Positions 18,459 to 27,379 of a stretch of 64,000 bases of DNA are shown in pieces. Origin of the DNA: Camelimonas fluminis (lineage in GTDB: Bacteria > Pseudomonadota > Alphaproteobacteria > Rhizobiales > Beijerinckiaceae); assembly GCF_014656355.1 (NCBI RefSeq), contig NZ_BNCG01000009.1, positions 33,127 to 97,126 on the forward strand, in the 5' to 3' direction. Position 1 is the stretch's first letter; every line of letters starts with the position of its first letter. The position numbers and the translations under genes were made by a program. Below the pieces are notes generated by a model. That model was not told the DNA's origin. It made no database searches and saw nothing but the letters and a program-made list of their open reading frames with translations.

Positions 18459-18781
18459 GATCTTGCTCCGGATCGGCAAATCATACGGATGCGACCACCT
18501 GGAGCCAACTGCCCTACTGCGTTTTCAACGCAGATTCGTGATGCGGAGCGTCAGCCAAAATATATCTGATGATATACAACTTCATGCAACCATCAGCAAA
18601 GCGCCCCATAAATGGGGGGAAACACATGAATGGAGGAAACACATGGGCAGCGGCGGCAGGTCGCCATACCGGCGGAGACAGGTCCGGCTGACGCCGCCCC
18701 GGATGGTGCAAAGGTCAGGCGCAACAGCCGTCGCCGCCGCCCCCGGCGCATGTCCCGCCCCACCCCTTGTCCCGCCCTGGA
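18459..18781. other. intergenic spacer
   Basis: No gene is accepted. The centre is AT-richer (18540-18600) and includes the imperfect tandem repeat at 18611-18645. A plus-strand frame starting there runs into tusA antisense and was not accepted. Confidence 0.5.
18611..18645. repeat. imperfect 17/18-bp tandem duplication with ribosome-site-like motif
   Basis: AATGGGGGGAAACACATG is followed directly by AATGGAGGAAACACATG. Each unit reads like a purine-rich ribosome site spaced from an ATG, yet no credible gene follows. Confidence 0.75.
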
Positions 18782-19066
18782 TTATCCCAGGGGCGGGGCG
18801 TCATCGCCCCGGACAATATCGAACGTCAGCAACGGCCCGCTGTGAACGGAGCCTGCGAGCCGATGCCCGGCTTCATGCACCATATGGGGGATGTCGATCG
18901 CCGCCATGGGATCGGTGCAGCGCACGCGCAGGCGCGCGCCCGGCGCCATGCGAGCCAGTTCCCGCCGGGCGTAAAGCACCGGAAGCGGGCATTTCAGTCC
19001 ACGCAGGTCAAGTTCACGCGAAGTTGCTTCGCCATCGTCCGTGTCACGCATATGCGACGACGTCAT
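18782..19066 (-). CDS. tusA: TusA-family sulfurtransferase
   Basis: A 94-residue SirA/TusA-like protein that carries a persulfide on one cysteine and hands sulfur on, for tRNA 2-thiouridine or cofactor synthesis. The signature LDLRGLKCPLPVLYARREL includes the active cysteine (KCPLPV) at the first helix. The fold is complete; length is slightly above the usual 80 because of an Asp/Glu-rich N-terminal extension. It is a single gene on the minus strand. Other Tus or sox partners are not in the window, so the acceptor is unknown. Confidence 0.88.
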   Translation of the reverse strand: MTSSHMRDTDDGEATSRELDLRGLKCPLPVLYARRELARMAPGARLRVRCTDPMAAIDIPHMVHEAGHRLAGSVHSGPLLTFDIVRGDDAPPLG

Positions 19067-19425
19067 GTCTCCTCTCCATTATCCAGAACCGGCGGACCAC
19101 GCCCGCCACGCCGTCATTAAGGGACGGAGCGGCGCAGCGTCAAAAGCCGCCAGGCCGAATTGCGGCCACATCGGAAAATATCCCACGCCCATGCGCGGTC
19201 GGGCTTGACGCGGCGCCCCGGGATTTGAACTAGTTGTCGCCGCCCCATGGCGCTTTCGCATTGCCCTGCAACCGCGAATGGGCCATGCCTCCCGTTCTGT
19301 CGCCTTTTCCACCGCGAAACGCCGTCCGCCGCGTCGGGAAACGCCATAACAGTCTGATTTTACGCAACTTGCCAGGCAAAAGCAGCATCGGCTTTTGCTG
19401 ACGTTACTCCAGCAGGAAAGCCTCC
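19067..19425. other. regulatory spacer before chorismate mutase
   Basis: No gene is seen in 359 bases. A TTGACG (19205-19210) with AACTAG 17 bases later is a weak promoter candidate for the downstream gene. A stem-loop near its start is listed separately. Confidence 0.4.
19376..19398 (+). promoter_or_regulatory. leader stem-loop before chorismate mutase
   Basis: GCAAAAGC, seven-base loop, GCTTTTGC, ending 27 bases before the ATG. The arms are perfect but no poly-T follows, so it is more likely a 5'-UTR structure or operator than a terminator. No regulator is known. Confidence 0.4.
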
Positions 19426-20265
19426 ATGTCACAGCCGATCAGCGCGGAAGCCGCCGCCCGCCTTGCCGCCCTTCGCGGTGAAATCGACCGCATCGACGCG
19501 GACATGCACGCCCTGCTGATCGCGCGCAGCCAGATCATCGATGAACTGATCACCGTGAAGAGCACCCAGGCCTCCGGCTCCGCCTTCCGGCCTGGTCGCG
19601 AGGCCTCGATGATGCAGGCCATCGCCCGCCGCCACACCGGCTCGCTGCCGCTTGACACCGCCGAAGGCATCTGGCGCGTGATCATCGCCACGTTCACCTG
19701 GATGCAGGCCCCGTTCAACGTGCACGCGGACGTCAGCTCCGGCGACGGCCCGATGCGCGACAGCGCCCGCTTTCATTTCGGCTTCACCGTGCCCTACCTG
19801 CCGCATGGCAGCGCCGCGGACGTCATTGCGGCGGTGGGGCGATCTGCCGGCGACGTCGGGATTTTCCGCGCCGACAGCGGCGTCAGCTCGCTGGCGTGGT
19901 GGGACGCCCTGACCGGGGCCGACGCGCCGAAAATCATCGCCCGCCTGCCGTTCATCGAGCGGCCGGACCACCCAGCCGGCACGCCGGTGTTCGTGGTGTC
20001 CAAACCACTGGCCGACGCGGCGGTGCGCGAAACCATCCTCTACGCCGCCAGGGTCGAGCGCTGGCCTGAGAACGCCGCCGCGGCGCTTGCCAGCGCAGGC
20101 GCCGACGTCATCGGCAGCGCCGGGGCCCCCGGCGGACTGTCGCTGCTGATCGCCGCGCCCGGATCGCTGGAGCCGGATGATCTGGCCGCCGCCCTGCCCG
20201 CATCCGCCGGCCGGGCCGCGTTGATCGAGGTTGGCAGCCACGCCGACCGGTTCCGCCTGACCTGA
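19426..20265 (+). CDS. chorismate mutase with C-terminal regulatory-like domain
   Basis: A 279-residue protein whose first 95 residues are an AroQ-type chorismate mutase converting chorismate to prephenate. Active-site residues are in place: R17 (LRGEID), R34 (LLIAR), K45, and R58/E59 in FRPGREA. After residue 100 a second alpha/beta domain follows, roughly 170 residues, with FHFGFTVPYLPHGSAADVI and RAALIEVGSHADRF. It looks like a prephenate-dehydratase-like or ligand-binding fold but lacks motifs I can assign. AGGA lies upstream of the ATG. The next genes are hisC and the tyrosine-branch dehydrogenase, so it likely feeds prephenate to that route. Confidence 0.85.
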   Translation: MSQPISAEAAARLAALRGEIDRIDADMHALLIARSQIIDELITVKSTQASGSAFRPGREASMMQAIARRHTGSLPLDTAEGIWRVIIATFTWMQAPFNVHADVSSGDGPMRDSARFHFGFTVPYLPHGSAADVIAAVGRSAGDVGIFRADSGVSSLAWWDALTGADAPKIIARLPFIERPDHPAGTPVFVVSKPLADAAVRETILYAARVERWPENAAAALASAGADVIGSAGAPGGLSLLIAAPGSLEPDDLAAALPASAGRAALIEVGSHADRFRLT

Positions 20266-20317
20266 GCCTGCATCCCCGCACGGCTTCCCCATCGCGCCGC
20301 GCGCCCGCGCCCGCGCC

Positions 20318-20353
20318 AGGCGGCGGCGGCCTGTCAGGCGGCGGCGGCCCGTC
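20318..20353. repeat. 18-bp tandem duplication
   Basis: AGGCGGCGGCGGCCTGTC followed directly by a copy with one mismatch (CCCGTC). It is in the spacer between chorismate mutase and hisC. Confidence 0.75.
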
Positions 20354-20372
20354 AGGCGCGTCCCATGGTAGC

Positions 20373-20402
20373 GGCGCAGAAAAGTGGGTCCCACTTTGCG
20401 CC
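20373..20402. repeat. palindromic element with AAAGTGGG/CCCACTTT core
   Basis: GGCGCA-GA-AAAGTGGG and TCCCACTTTGCGCC form a near-perfect stem 45 bp before hisC. The AAAGTGG core recurs in the dispersed elements at 31064 and 47597. Could influence hisC expression. Confidence 0.6.
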
Positions 20403-20446
20403 GATCTCCTCTATAGCTGCGGGCGTCCAATCTGGAGTTCAAGCTG

Positions 20447-21550
20447 ATGGCCAATTCCGAGGCCCGTCCTGTTCCGCGCCCTGGCGTGATGTCGATCGCT
20501 CCCTATGTTCCGGGCCGCAGCGAAGCCCCGGGCGTCGCCAAGGTCTACAAGCTCTCGTCCAACGAGACGCCGCTGGGCCCCAGCCCGCACGCCATCGCCG
20601 CCTACCGGGGCGCCGCCGGTCATCTGGAAGCCTACCCTGACGGCGCCGCCACGCGTCTGCGCGCCGCTATCGGCGCCCGCTATGGCCTCGACGCCAGCCG
20701 CATCATCTGCGGCGCCGGTTCGGACGAACTGCTGAACCTGATCGCCCACACCTACATCGGGCCAGGCGACGAAGGCCTGTTCAGCGAGCACGGTTTCCTC
20801 GTCTACAAGATCGCCATCACCGCCGCCGGCGGAACGCCTGTGGTCGCCCGGGAGCGGGATTACACCACGGACGTCGACGCCCTGCTCGCCGCCGTGACGG
20901 AGCGGACGAAGGTGGTGTTCGTCGCCAATCCGAACAACCCCACCGGCACCTACGTCCCGCACGACGAAATGGCCCGGTTGCGCGCCGGTCTGCCGCCGCA
21001 TGTCCTGCTGGTGATCGACGCCGCCTACACCGAATACGTCCGGGCCAATGACTACAGCTCTGGCCTGGAGATGGCCGCCAGCCTGCCCAACGTGCTGATG
21101 ACGCGCACGTTCTCGAAGATCCACGGTCTGGCCGGACTGCGCATTGGCTGGGCCTTCGGTCCGGCCGACGTGATCGACGCCCTGAACCGGGTGCGCGGCC
21201 CCTTCAATGTCAGCGCCCCGGCGATCGCCGCCGGCGTCGCCGCCATGGAAGATCCGGCGCACGAGGCGCAGGCCGCCGAGCACAACCTGACGTGGCTGGC
21301 CTGGGTGACGGAACAGGTGCGGGCGCTTGGCTTTGAAGTCACGCCCAGCGTCGGCAATTTTGTGCTGATCCATTTCCCGGACGCGCCTGGGAAAACAGCG
21401 CGCGACGCCGACGCGTTCCTGCTCGGGCGCGGCCTGGTTCTGCGCGCCGTCGCGTCCTATGGCCTGCCCAACGCCCTGCGCATGACCATTGGTTCGGAAG
21501 AAGCCAACCGCCTCGTCATCGACGCCCTGCGCGACTTCCTGAAACGCTGA
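20447..21550 (+). CDS. hisC: histidinol-phosphate / aromatic aminotransferase
   Basis: A 367-residue class I/II PLP aminotransferase of the HisC family. [13 protein letters not shown] (35-47), the [11 protein letters not shown] loop (161-171), DAAYTEYV and the PLP lysine K224 in [17 protein letters not shown] are all intact. It can transaminate imidazole-acetol phosphate in histidine synthesis and in many alphaproteobacteria also acts on aromatic precursors. Its place between chorismate mutase and prephenate/arogenate dehydrogenase supports an aromatic role. GGAG lies nine bases before the ATG. The tyrosine-branch gene starts 2 bp past the stop. Confidence 0.93.
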   Translation: MANSEARPVPRPGVMSIAPYVPGRSEAPGVAKVYKLSSNETPLGPSPHAIAAYRGAAGHLEAYPDGAATRLRAAIGARYGLDASRIICGAGSDELLNLIAHTYIGPGDEGLFSEHGFLVYKIAITAAGGTPVVARERDYTTDVDALLAAVTERTKVVFVANPNNPTGTYVPHDEMARLRAGLPPHVLLVIDAAYTEYVRANDYSSGLEMAASLPNVLMTRTFSKIHGLAGLRIGWAFGPADVIDALNRVRGPFNVSAPAIAAGVAAMEDPAHEAQAAEHNLTWLAWVTEQVRALGFEVTPSVGNFVLIHFPDAPGKTARDADAFLLGRGLVLRAVASYGLPNALRMTIGSEEANRLVIDALRDFLKR

Positions 21551-21551
21551 C

Positions 21552-22532
21552 ATGAGCAACATGGGCAGCCACCGCGTGGACGAAACAGCAGCAGCGCCCG
21601 CCGGGGCGCCCATGGTCGGCAGGCTGGCCATCATCGGCATCGGCCTCATCGGCTCGTCGATCGCGCGGGCGGCGCGGCAGCACGGCCTCGCCAGCTCCAT
21701 CGCCATCGCCGACGCCAGCCCGGCGGCCATGGCCGAAGCCAGCCGGCTCGGCCTTGGCGACAGCTGCGGAACCGACGCCGCCGAAGCGGCGACCGACGCC
21801 GACCTGGTGATCCTGTGCGTGCCTGTCGGCGCCATGGGTCAGGTCGGCGCCGCCATCGCGGGGGCGCTGAAACCCGGGGCGATCGTATCGGACGTCGGCT
21901 CGGTCAAGGGCAGCGTGGTGGCGCAGCTTGGCCCGCATTTGCCGGAAGGCGTGCATCTGGTCCCGGCGCACCCCGTGGCCGGCACCGAGAACTCCGGCCC
22001 TGGGGCGGGTTTCGCCAGCCTGTTCCACAATCGCTGGTGCATTATCACGCCGCCGGAGGGAGCCGATCCCCAGGCGGTGGAGACGTTGCGCGCTTTCTGG
22101 GCCGGCATGGGCGCCAATGTGGAAACCATGAGCCCCGAACGGCATGATCTGGTGCTGGCCGTCACCAGCCACCTGCCGCACCTCATCGCCTACAACATCG
22201 TCGGCACCGCGGCTGACCTGGAGCAGGTGACCCGCTCGGAGGTGATCAAGTTCTCCGCTGGCGGCTTTCGTGACTTCACCCGCATCGCCGCCTCCGACCC
22301 GACGATGTGGCGCGATATCTTCCTGAACAACAAGGATGCGGTTCTGGAAATGATCGGGCGCTTCAACGAGGATCTGGCGGCGCTGGCGCGCGCCATCCGC
22401 TGGGGCGACGGCGACGCGCTGTTCGAACTGTTCACGCGCACGCGCGCCATCCGGCGCGGCATCATCGACAGCGGTCAGGAGACCGCCGAGGCCGACTTCG
22501 GCCGCCGCCATGATGATGACGCTACGGCCTGA
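21552..22532 (+). CDS. tyrC: prephenate/arogenate dehydrogenase
   Basis: A 326-residue NAD(P)-dependent dehydrogenase of the TyrA/TyrC family that oxidatively decarboxylates prephenate or arogenate to give tyrosine or its keto acid. The Rossmann motif GIGLIG is at 29-34. VPAHPVAGTENSGPGAGF carries the substrate histidine, and SHLPHLIAYNIVGTA the second one. The first 20 residues are not conserved, so an internal ATG (M21) is possible. It follows hisC by one base, so the two genes are a translational unit. Substrate choice (prephenate or arogenate) cannot be decided from sequence. Confidence 0.92.
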   Translation: MSNMGSHRVDETAAAPAGAPMVGRLAIIGIGLIGSSIARAARQHGLASSIAIADASPAAMAEASRLGLGDSCGTDAAEAATDADLVILCVPVGAMGQVGAAIAGALKPGAIVSDVGSVKGSVVAQLGPHLPEGVHLVPAHPVAGTENSGPGAGFASLFHNRWCIITPPEGADPQAVETLRAFWAGMGANVETMSPERHDLVLAVTSHLPHLIAYNIVGTAADLEQVTRSEVIKFSAGGFRDFTRIAASDPTMWRDIFLNNKDAVLEMIGRFNEDLAALARAIRWGDGDALFELFTRTRAIRRGIIDSGQETAEADFGRRHDDDATA

Positions 22533-22536
22533 GCGC

Positions 22537-22564
22537 CCGGTCCTCAGGTCCCGGTCCTCAGGTC
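22537..22564. repeat. 14-bp perfect tandem duplication
   Basis: CCGGTCCTCAGGTC occurs twice in direct tandem, starting 4 bp past the tyrC stop. Confidence 0.85.
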
Positions 22565-22653
22565 CAGCCCCCAGTTCCCGGCCACGCTGGACGGCAGCGG
22601 CATTACCATCGGCCCGGCGGTTTTCCGTCGGGCCGTTTTCTGTCAGCGCCCTG

Positions 22654-23751
22654 TCAATACAGCGGCTGCAGGCGCATCACCGGGAACGGACCGATCATCA
22701 GCCGCCCGTCAGCGAAGACCAGCGGCGGCATCTGCGTCAGCGCCGGCCCCGAGGGCTGGCCGCCCTGCTGCTGCGCGCCCTGGCCGCCGCCGAGCATGGC
22801 GAGGCCACCCGCCAGCAGGCCGCCCATGCCGCCGCGCCGGCCGGTGAGCCGCGCCAGCAACTCGGAAACGCCAGCGGCCTTTACATCCAGCTGGCCGGAA
22901 AGCCGGCGCAGATCGTCGACGCCCAGTTCACCGCGCGCCTCAACGATCTGGTCGCCGCGCGTCAGTTTCAGCAACGCTACTTTCAGCCGGCCGCCAGCGG
23001 CGCGCCAGGCGTCGATCTGGGCGGGGCCAGCGCCTTTGGCGAAGAGCCCGGCGCGATTGAGGCCAGCCTGTAATTCAACTGTCATCGGGGACTGGTTTCC
23101 CAGCAGCGCGTCCGCCGCCGGGACAGACGCCTTGACCAGTTGCGAGGCCACATCCCACATGTCGTCGCCATTGGGCGCGGCGGGGTCGGGGCGCACATGC
23201 GCCTCCCAGGCGTCGGCCCGGCCGATGAGCGCCTCGCCGCCCTGGCCGTCGACGGCGGCCAGCACCGGCTTTTTCATGTAGGCCGACAGACGGGAGAAGG
23301 CGTTGGCCGCGCGGCGAACGCTGAGGGAGAAGCCCTCCCAGGCCAGGCGCACCCCATCGGGACGCCCTTGCTCGCGCACGGTCACCGGCCCCCGGAAATC
23401 GAGCACGACAAGGTTGGGATCATAAATCTGGGCGACCGCGGTGAAGCCCGCCATCTCTCCCTGAACGCGACGGCCGTCGCCAAGCTGGCCGTCGAAGGTC
23501 GGGCGCGTGCAGGAAATCTCGAAACGCAGCGGGAAGCCTGACAGCGTCCGCTCCGGGCAGGTCCACTGGCGCCCCCGCCCCGCCTCGGTGGTCAGCCAGG
23601 CGTCAACCGCGTCATTGACCCGGTCGCGGGCAATGAACCAGAACGCCGACACGCCGACCGCAACCAGCAGCAACAGGACATAAGGCAGATAAAGAGCCCA
23701 GCGGGCCGCCTTGCGCGGGCTTGCGGGCGGTTGTCCGGATTGTTTGCTCAC
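22654..23751 (-). CDS. DUF2125 domain protein
   Basis: A 365-residue envelope protein of the DUF2125 family, conserved in alphaproteobacteria, function unknown. A short basic N-terminus is followed by one membrane helix (about 18-38), then a long domain with RDRVNDAVDAWLTTEAGRGR and FPLRFEISCTRP; the latter strand is typical of the family. The C-terminal third has a Gly/Gln-rich loop (MLGGGQGAQQQGGQPSG) before a final conserved strand. It converges on the tyrosine cluster. Presumed to be anchored in the inner membrane with the domain in the periplasm. Confidence 0.85.
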   Translation of the reverse strand: MSKQSGQPPASPRKAARWALYLPYVLLLLVAVGVSAFWFIARDRVNDAVDAWLTTEAGRGRQWTCPERTLSGFPLRFEISCTRPTFDGQLGDGRRVQGEMAGFTAVAQIYDPNLVVLDFRGPVTVREQGRPDGVRLAWEGFSLSVRRAANAFSRLSAYMKKPVLAAVDGQGGEALIGRADAWEAHVRPDPAAPNGDDMWDVASQLVKASVPAADALLGNQSPMTVELQAGLNRAGLFAKGAGPAQIDAWRAAGGRLKVALLKLTRGDQIVEARGELGVDDLRRLSGQLDVKAAGVSELLARLTGRRGGMGGLLAGGLAMLGGGQGAQQQGGQPSGPALTQMPPLVFADGRLMIGPFPVMRLQPLY

Positions 23752-24261
23752 GCGGTTCTCCCTGAAGCGCCTTCCAAACTGCGCCGGACAGGGCCGGCGC
23801 GTGAAGGGCGCATGACATCAACAGGACAGGACGGGTTCCAGTCCTGGCTGGACGGATTTTGGCCCGTGGCGCGGGCGAAATCCGGGCGGACGGCGCCGGA
23901 ATTTCACCCGGGTTCGAACGCTGTCCCCGGTGGCCGCGCAGCGGTCGCCGGCGCGACACATCAATAGCCGCATCGCCGGCGCGACGCCATGGCGGAGCGC
24001 GGACGCCAAATCCCGAACGGCGCCAGACGGTTCCTGCAAGGCATTTCCGACGGGGATATGCGTCGCATGGCTTTGCCTCCTGCAAATCCCCGCAGATCGC
24101 TGATGCAACAGCATCTTCGCGATCTGGGACCACGCAGTCCAGGCCGAACGCCGCAGACTTTCCTGCAGCAAAAGCCGCCGTTTGCGTATAAACGGATTTT
24201 GCTCCGGCCCCTGTCCGTGCAGGCGCCGTCATCTGGCATTTTCCCGACGGGACTGGACGTC
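23752..24261. other. divergent spacer without gene
   Basis: No gene is accepted in these 510 bases between DUF2125 (minus) and chaC (plus). Open frames on both strands have no recognisable protein. An AT-richer patch at 24175-24205 (GTATAAACGGATTTT) is a possible promoter for chaC. Confidence 0.45.
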
Positions 24262-24798
24262 ATGACAGAGGCTGCTGAAGATTTATGGGTGTTCGGCTAC
24301 GGCTCGCTGATGTGGCGCCCCGGCTTCGACTATCTGGAGCGGCGCGCGGGGCTGGTGCGCGGCTATCACCGTTCGCTCTGCGTCTATTCCTTCCACCATC
24401 GCGGCACGCCGCAGGAGCCGGGGCTGGTGATGGGGCTGGACCGGGGTGGTTCATGCCGTGGCGCGGCGTTCCGCGTCGCCGCTGAAAACCGGGCGGACAC
24501 CATCGCGTATCTGCGCGAGCGCGAGCAGGTGACCGGCGTCTACCTGGAGCGTCAGGCGACCACAAGGCTGGATAACGGCCAGACCGTGCCGGCGCTGGTC
24601 TATGTGGTTGACCGCCAGCACGAGCAATACGCCGGCCGGCTCGACGTGGACGAAGTCGTCGCCATCGTGCGACGCGGCCTCGGCGTCTCCGGCTACAATC
24701 CGGATTACGTGCGCAACACCCAGAGCCATCTGGTCGAAATGGGCGTCCACGACCCGTGGCTCACCCACATTGTCAGCCGGCTCGATCAGGACGACTGA
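24262..24798 (+). CDS. chaC: glutathione-specific gamma-glutamylcyclotransferase (ChaC)
   Basis: A 178-residue ChaC-type enzyme that cleaves glutathione to 5-oxoproline and Cys-Gly in the cytoplasm. The substrate loop VFGYGSLMWRP (10-20) is the hallmark. The catalytic glutamate is in YLREREQVTGVYLE. NPDYVRNTQSHLVEMGV closes the conserved region. The ATG at 24262 is chosen because homology begins right after it; the frame stays open for 91 codons upstream without conserved sequence. It stands alone; the next gene is convergent. Confidence 0.92.
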   Translation: MTEAAEDLWVFGYGSLMWRPGFDYLERRAGLVRGYHRSLCVYSFHHRGTPQEPGLVMGLDRGGSCRGAAFRVAAENRADTIAYLREREQVTGVYLERQATTRLDNGQTVPALVYVVDRQHEQYAGRLDVDEVVAIVRRGLGVSGYNPDYVRNTQSHLVEMGVHDPWLTHIVSRLDQDD

Positions 24799-24900
24799 CG
24801 CGGGATCGCGAAGAACGGGCGCATGCGTCGCCTGCAAGGCCCGGGCAGCGCCCGACGCCCTGCAGGATCATGCCGCCCGAATTTTGGCATGCAGGCCCTG

Positions 24901-25443
24901 TCAGGCGGTAAGGTCCAGCAACGTGCGCTGGCGGGCGGCGGAATCACGCGCCAGCAGATGGACATGCAGTTCGGTTGCGCCCCGCTGGCGCATGGCCGTG
25001 ATCCAGCCTTCATTGCGGCCGGCGGCCCCCGCCTCGCCACTGTCGCGCCCTTCCAGCAGCATGGTGCGTCCGCAAGCGTCGCGCCTCACCGCGAGCAGCA
25101 GGGCGCCGTCGTACTCGCAGGCCGGATCGGCGCCGTCGAGCGCATGCACCGAGACGATATAGCGTTGGCCGGAGCGGCCGAACCACGCCCGAAAATGGTC
25201 GCCAAGCCGCTCGCCTTCCCGGCCGTCGCCCGCAGGACCATCGAAACCAAAGGTCAGGGCGCCTTCACGCGGCGCGCTGGCGGCGGGAGCGCTCCCACCA
25301 ACCGGGCGCGGCGCGCCAGCGCGGGCCGGAGCGGGGCCGAGGAGCGCCGGCCAGGCGTCGGTCCCGAATTCCGACCGGCCCTCCCCCGGCAGGGGAAACG
25401 GCATGCGTCTTTGCGCAGTTGGGAAACGGATGACGGAGGCCAT
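24901..25443 (-). CDS. hypothetical protein
   Basis: A 180-residue protein with no domain I recognise. ATG 25443 has GGAGGGCGCGTC immediately upstream, which is the best start; the frame opens 12 codons earlier. It starts MASVIRFPTAQRRMPFPLPG, has a Pro/Ala-rich middle, and ends in a region with HFRAWFGRSGQRYIVSVHAL and ELHVHLLARDSAARQRTLLDL. It is predicted soluble, with no signal or membrane helix. It follows plsC on the same strand after a 214-bp gap, and converges on chaC. Confidence 0.6.
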   Translation of the reverse strand: MASVIRFPTAQRRMPFPLPGEGRSEFGTDAWPALLGPAPARAGAPRPVGGSAPAASAPREGALTFGFDGPAGDGREGERLGDHFRAWFGRSGQRYIVSVHALDGADPACEYDGALLLAVRRDACGRTMLLEGRDSGEAGAAGRNEGWITAMRQRGATELHVHLLARDSAARQRTLLDLTA

Positions 25444-25657
25444 GACGCGCCCTCCCCAAAACATGGTTAACTTGAACAAAAAGAGAACAAATCTCTTCCT
25501 GCGTCAAGCACCCCCGTGAGGCTGGCCGTCATGGCGGAAATTGTTGTTCCAGATCAGTCTGATGGGTTTTGCCGCCGTCGTCCGGGAGGCTGGTCGCTGG
25601 CCCGCGCGCCCATGCGCGCCGCGCGAATCACCCGCCCCCGGTGCGACCAGGTCCGGC

Positions 25658-26380
25658 TCAGAAGGCGGACCGCCCCTCGACCAGCAGGCGATCGCTCGGC
25701 GGTTCGATGGCGGCGATCAGGGCCGGAATGATGTCCGTGCGGGCAAGATCGGCGGGTAATGGCGGCAGCACCTCGATGACCGCCAGACCCGGGTGGAAGG
25801 CCAGGCTGCGGCGCGGCCAGAACAGGCCTGTGTTGAGCGCCACCGGCAGGCAGGTTGCGCCGAGTTGCCGGTACATCTGGATGACGCCCGGCTTGTAATC
25901 GGGTTCGGCGCCGGGCGCGCGGCGGGTGCCCTCGGGAAAGATGATGATCTGGGAGCCCTCGGCGATGGCCTCCTTCGCCTCGTGCATCATGGCGCGCAGG
26001 GCGGAAGCGCCCGCCGCGCGGTCGACGCCGATATGGCCCATGCGGGTGATGTACCAGCCGAAGATCGGTATCCGGGTCAGCGACTTCTTCAGGATGAACA
26101 CCGGCCGCTCGAACACCAGCATCAACGCCAGCGTCTCCAGCGCGGACTGGTGCTTGGAGGCGACCAGCAGCGCCCCGCGCGGCGCCAGCCCGGTGTTGCG
26201 GAACTCCACCTTCACCCCGGCCGTCAGGCGCAGCAGCAGCAGCGTGCAACGCACCCAGCCGCGAATGACCTTCATGAAGATGTCCCGCCCCATCAGGGCG
26301 AACGGCATCACGGCCACGGTCCAGATGGCGGTGTTGATATAGAACAGGGTGAGAAACAGAACGGCGCGGAACGTCTGCAT
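25658..26380 (-). CDS. plsC: 1-acyl-sn-glycerol-3-phosphate acyltransferase
   Basis: PlsC-type acyltransferase, 240 residues, adding the second acyl chain to lysophosphatidic acid at the inner membrane. Helices at 8-28 and 42-55 anchor it. The catalytic HX4D motif appears as H77-QSAL-E82, i.e. glutamate replaces aspartate. FPEGTRR (148-154) is the phosphate-binding motif and is intact. The Asp-to-Glu change may be normal for this branch. The gene lies downstream of ydcF, ftsX and ftsE on the minus strand, a neighbourhood conserved in related bacteria, consistent with envelope building. Confidence 0.92.
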   Translation of the reverse strand: MQTFRAVLFLTLFYINTAIWTVAVMPFALMGRDIFMKVIRGWVRCTLLLLRLTAGVKVEFRNTGLAPRGALLVASKHQSALETLALMLVFERPVFILKKSLTRIPIFGWYITRMGHIGVDRAAGASALRAMMHEAKEAIAEGSQIIIFPEGTRRAPGAEPDYKPGVIQMYRQLGATCLPVALNTGLFWPRRSLAFHPGLAVIEVLPPLPADLARTDIIPALIAAIEPPSDRLLVEGRSAF

Positions 26381-26492
26381 GGGCGGCGGCTTTCCGGGTC
26401 GCGCGGACAGCCGGCTCAGGTCAGGCAGGACCGGAAGGGCGCGGCGTCGCGTGGGAGTGCTGTCGTCGGCTTTCCACGCCGGCGGGCGCCAG

Positions 26493-27194
26493 TCAACCGC
26501 CTGCGGGACGCTCGGCGAACCAGTTGCCGGAGAACAGCGGTTTGCGACCGCCAGCCATCAGCGACATCGGCGCATATTCCGGATCGCTCTCGAGCCGGGT
26601 GCGCACCAGCGCCACGAGGTATTTGCCGTACTCCGCCATCAGCAGGCGGGCGGACGCAGGGCTGCGCCACCATGTGTCCGGATCGACCGGGCCGGTGACG
26701 ACAGCGTAAGGCTTCAGTTCGTAATCGGCGAGGATACTGCGCATTTCCACGAGGGCGCGCGGCATGTGGTAGTTGCTGGTGACGACGATCAGCGTGCGGA
26801 AGTCGTGCTCCCTGGCCCAGCGCCGGGTCTCGATGGCGTTGCCGATCGTGTTGCGCGCCCGGTAATCCAGATCGACGCAGCAGTTGAACAGGCTGGCTGC
26901 GTCGGGGCTCTGGCTTGCGAGCTGGGCGCGCGTTGTCCGCGCATAGACCCCAGAAACCAGAAGCCGCCGGGCGTGCCCGCCCGCCAGCAGCGCGACGGCG
27001 CCGTCCACCCGTTGCGAACCGCCGGTGAGCACCACGATTCCGTCAGCCGGCGTCAGCAGCGGCGCGCCCGAACGCGGGACAGCGGAGAGAAACAGGAAAA
27101 AACCGGAAATAACGGCGACAACGCCAACGGCGAACAGGCCAGCCGCCGCCTTCACCGCGACGCCAAGCATCTGGCGGATTCGCCGTGTCGCCAT
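26493..27194 (-). CDS. YdcF family (DUF218) membrane protein
   Basis: DUF218/YdcF-fold protein, 233 residues from ATG 27194; the frame is open to 27275 and the start is uncertain. One membrane helix (about 12-34) is followed by the DUF218 domain: ADGIVVLTGGSQRVDGAV, RLLVSG, and the conserved ARNTIGNAIETRRW and VVTSNYHMPRALVEM strands. The latter holds the SxxH-type motif seen in E. coli SanA/ElyC/YdcF. ElyC-like members affect peptidoglycan or lipid-carrier metabolism, which would fit its place between ftsX and plsC. Exact function is not known. Confidence 0.87.
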   Translation of the reverse strand: MATRRIRQMLGVAVKAAAGLFAVGVVAVISGFFLFLSAVPRSGAPLLTPADGIVVLTGGSQRVDGAVALLAGGHARRLLVSGVYARTTRAQLASQSPDAASLFNCCVDLDYRARNTIGNAIETRRWAREHDFRTLIVVTSNYHMPRALVEMRSILADYELKPYAVVTGPVDPDTWWRSPASARLLMAEYGKYLVALVRTRLESDPEYAPMSLMAGGRKPLFSGNWFAERPAGG

Positions 27195-27379
27195 AGCCGA
27201 CCGTAACCCCGAAGTGCGGACTGGCCACCCCCCGGCGTACGCCGGCCCCACTGTCCATCGCATGAGCATCATCACACGAAACAGTATGACCGAGAATGCG
27301 GCAGGGTGAAGGCAAATTGGTTAATTTATTGTTAATAATGGTGTTTTTAAATCAATCGCTTGTCATATCACAGGCAACT

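Noticed and set aside
18646..19060. Plus-strand frame after the doubled ribosome-site motif
   Set aside because: Runs antisense through tusA, is Arg/Pro-rich and has no homology.
23752..24261. N-terminal extension of ChaC by 91 codons
   Set aside because: Not conserved, and the family start is at 24262.
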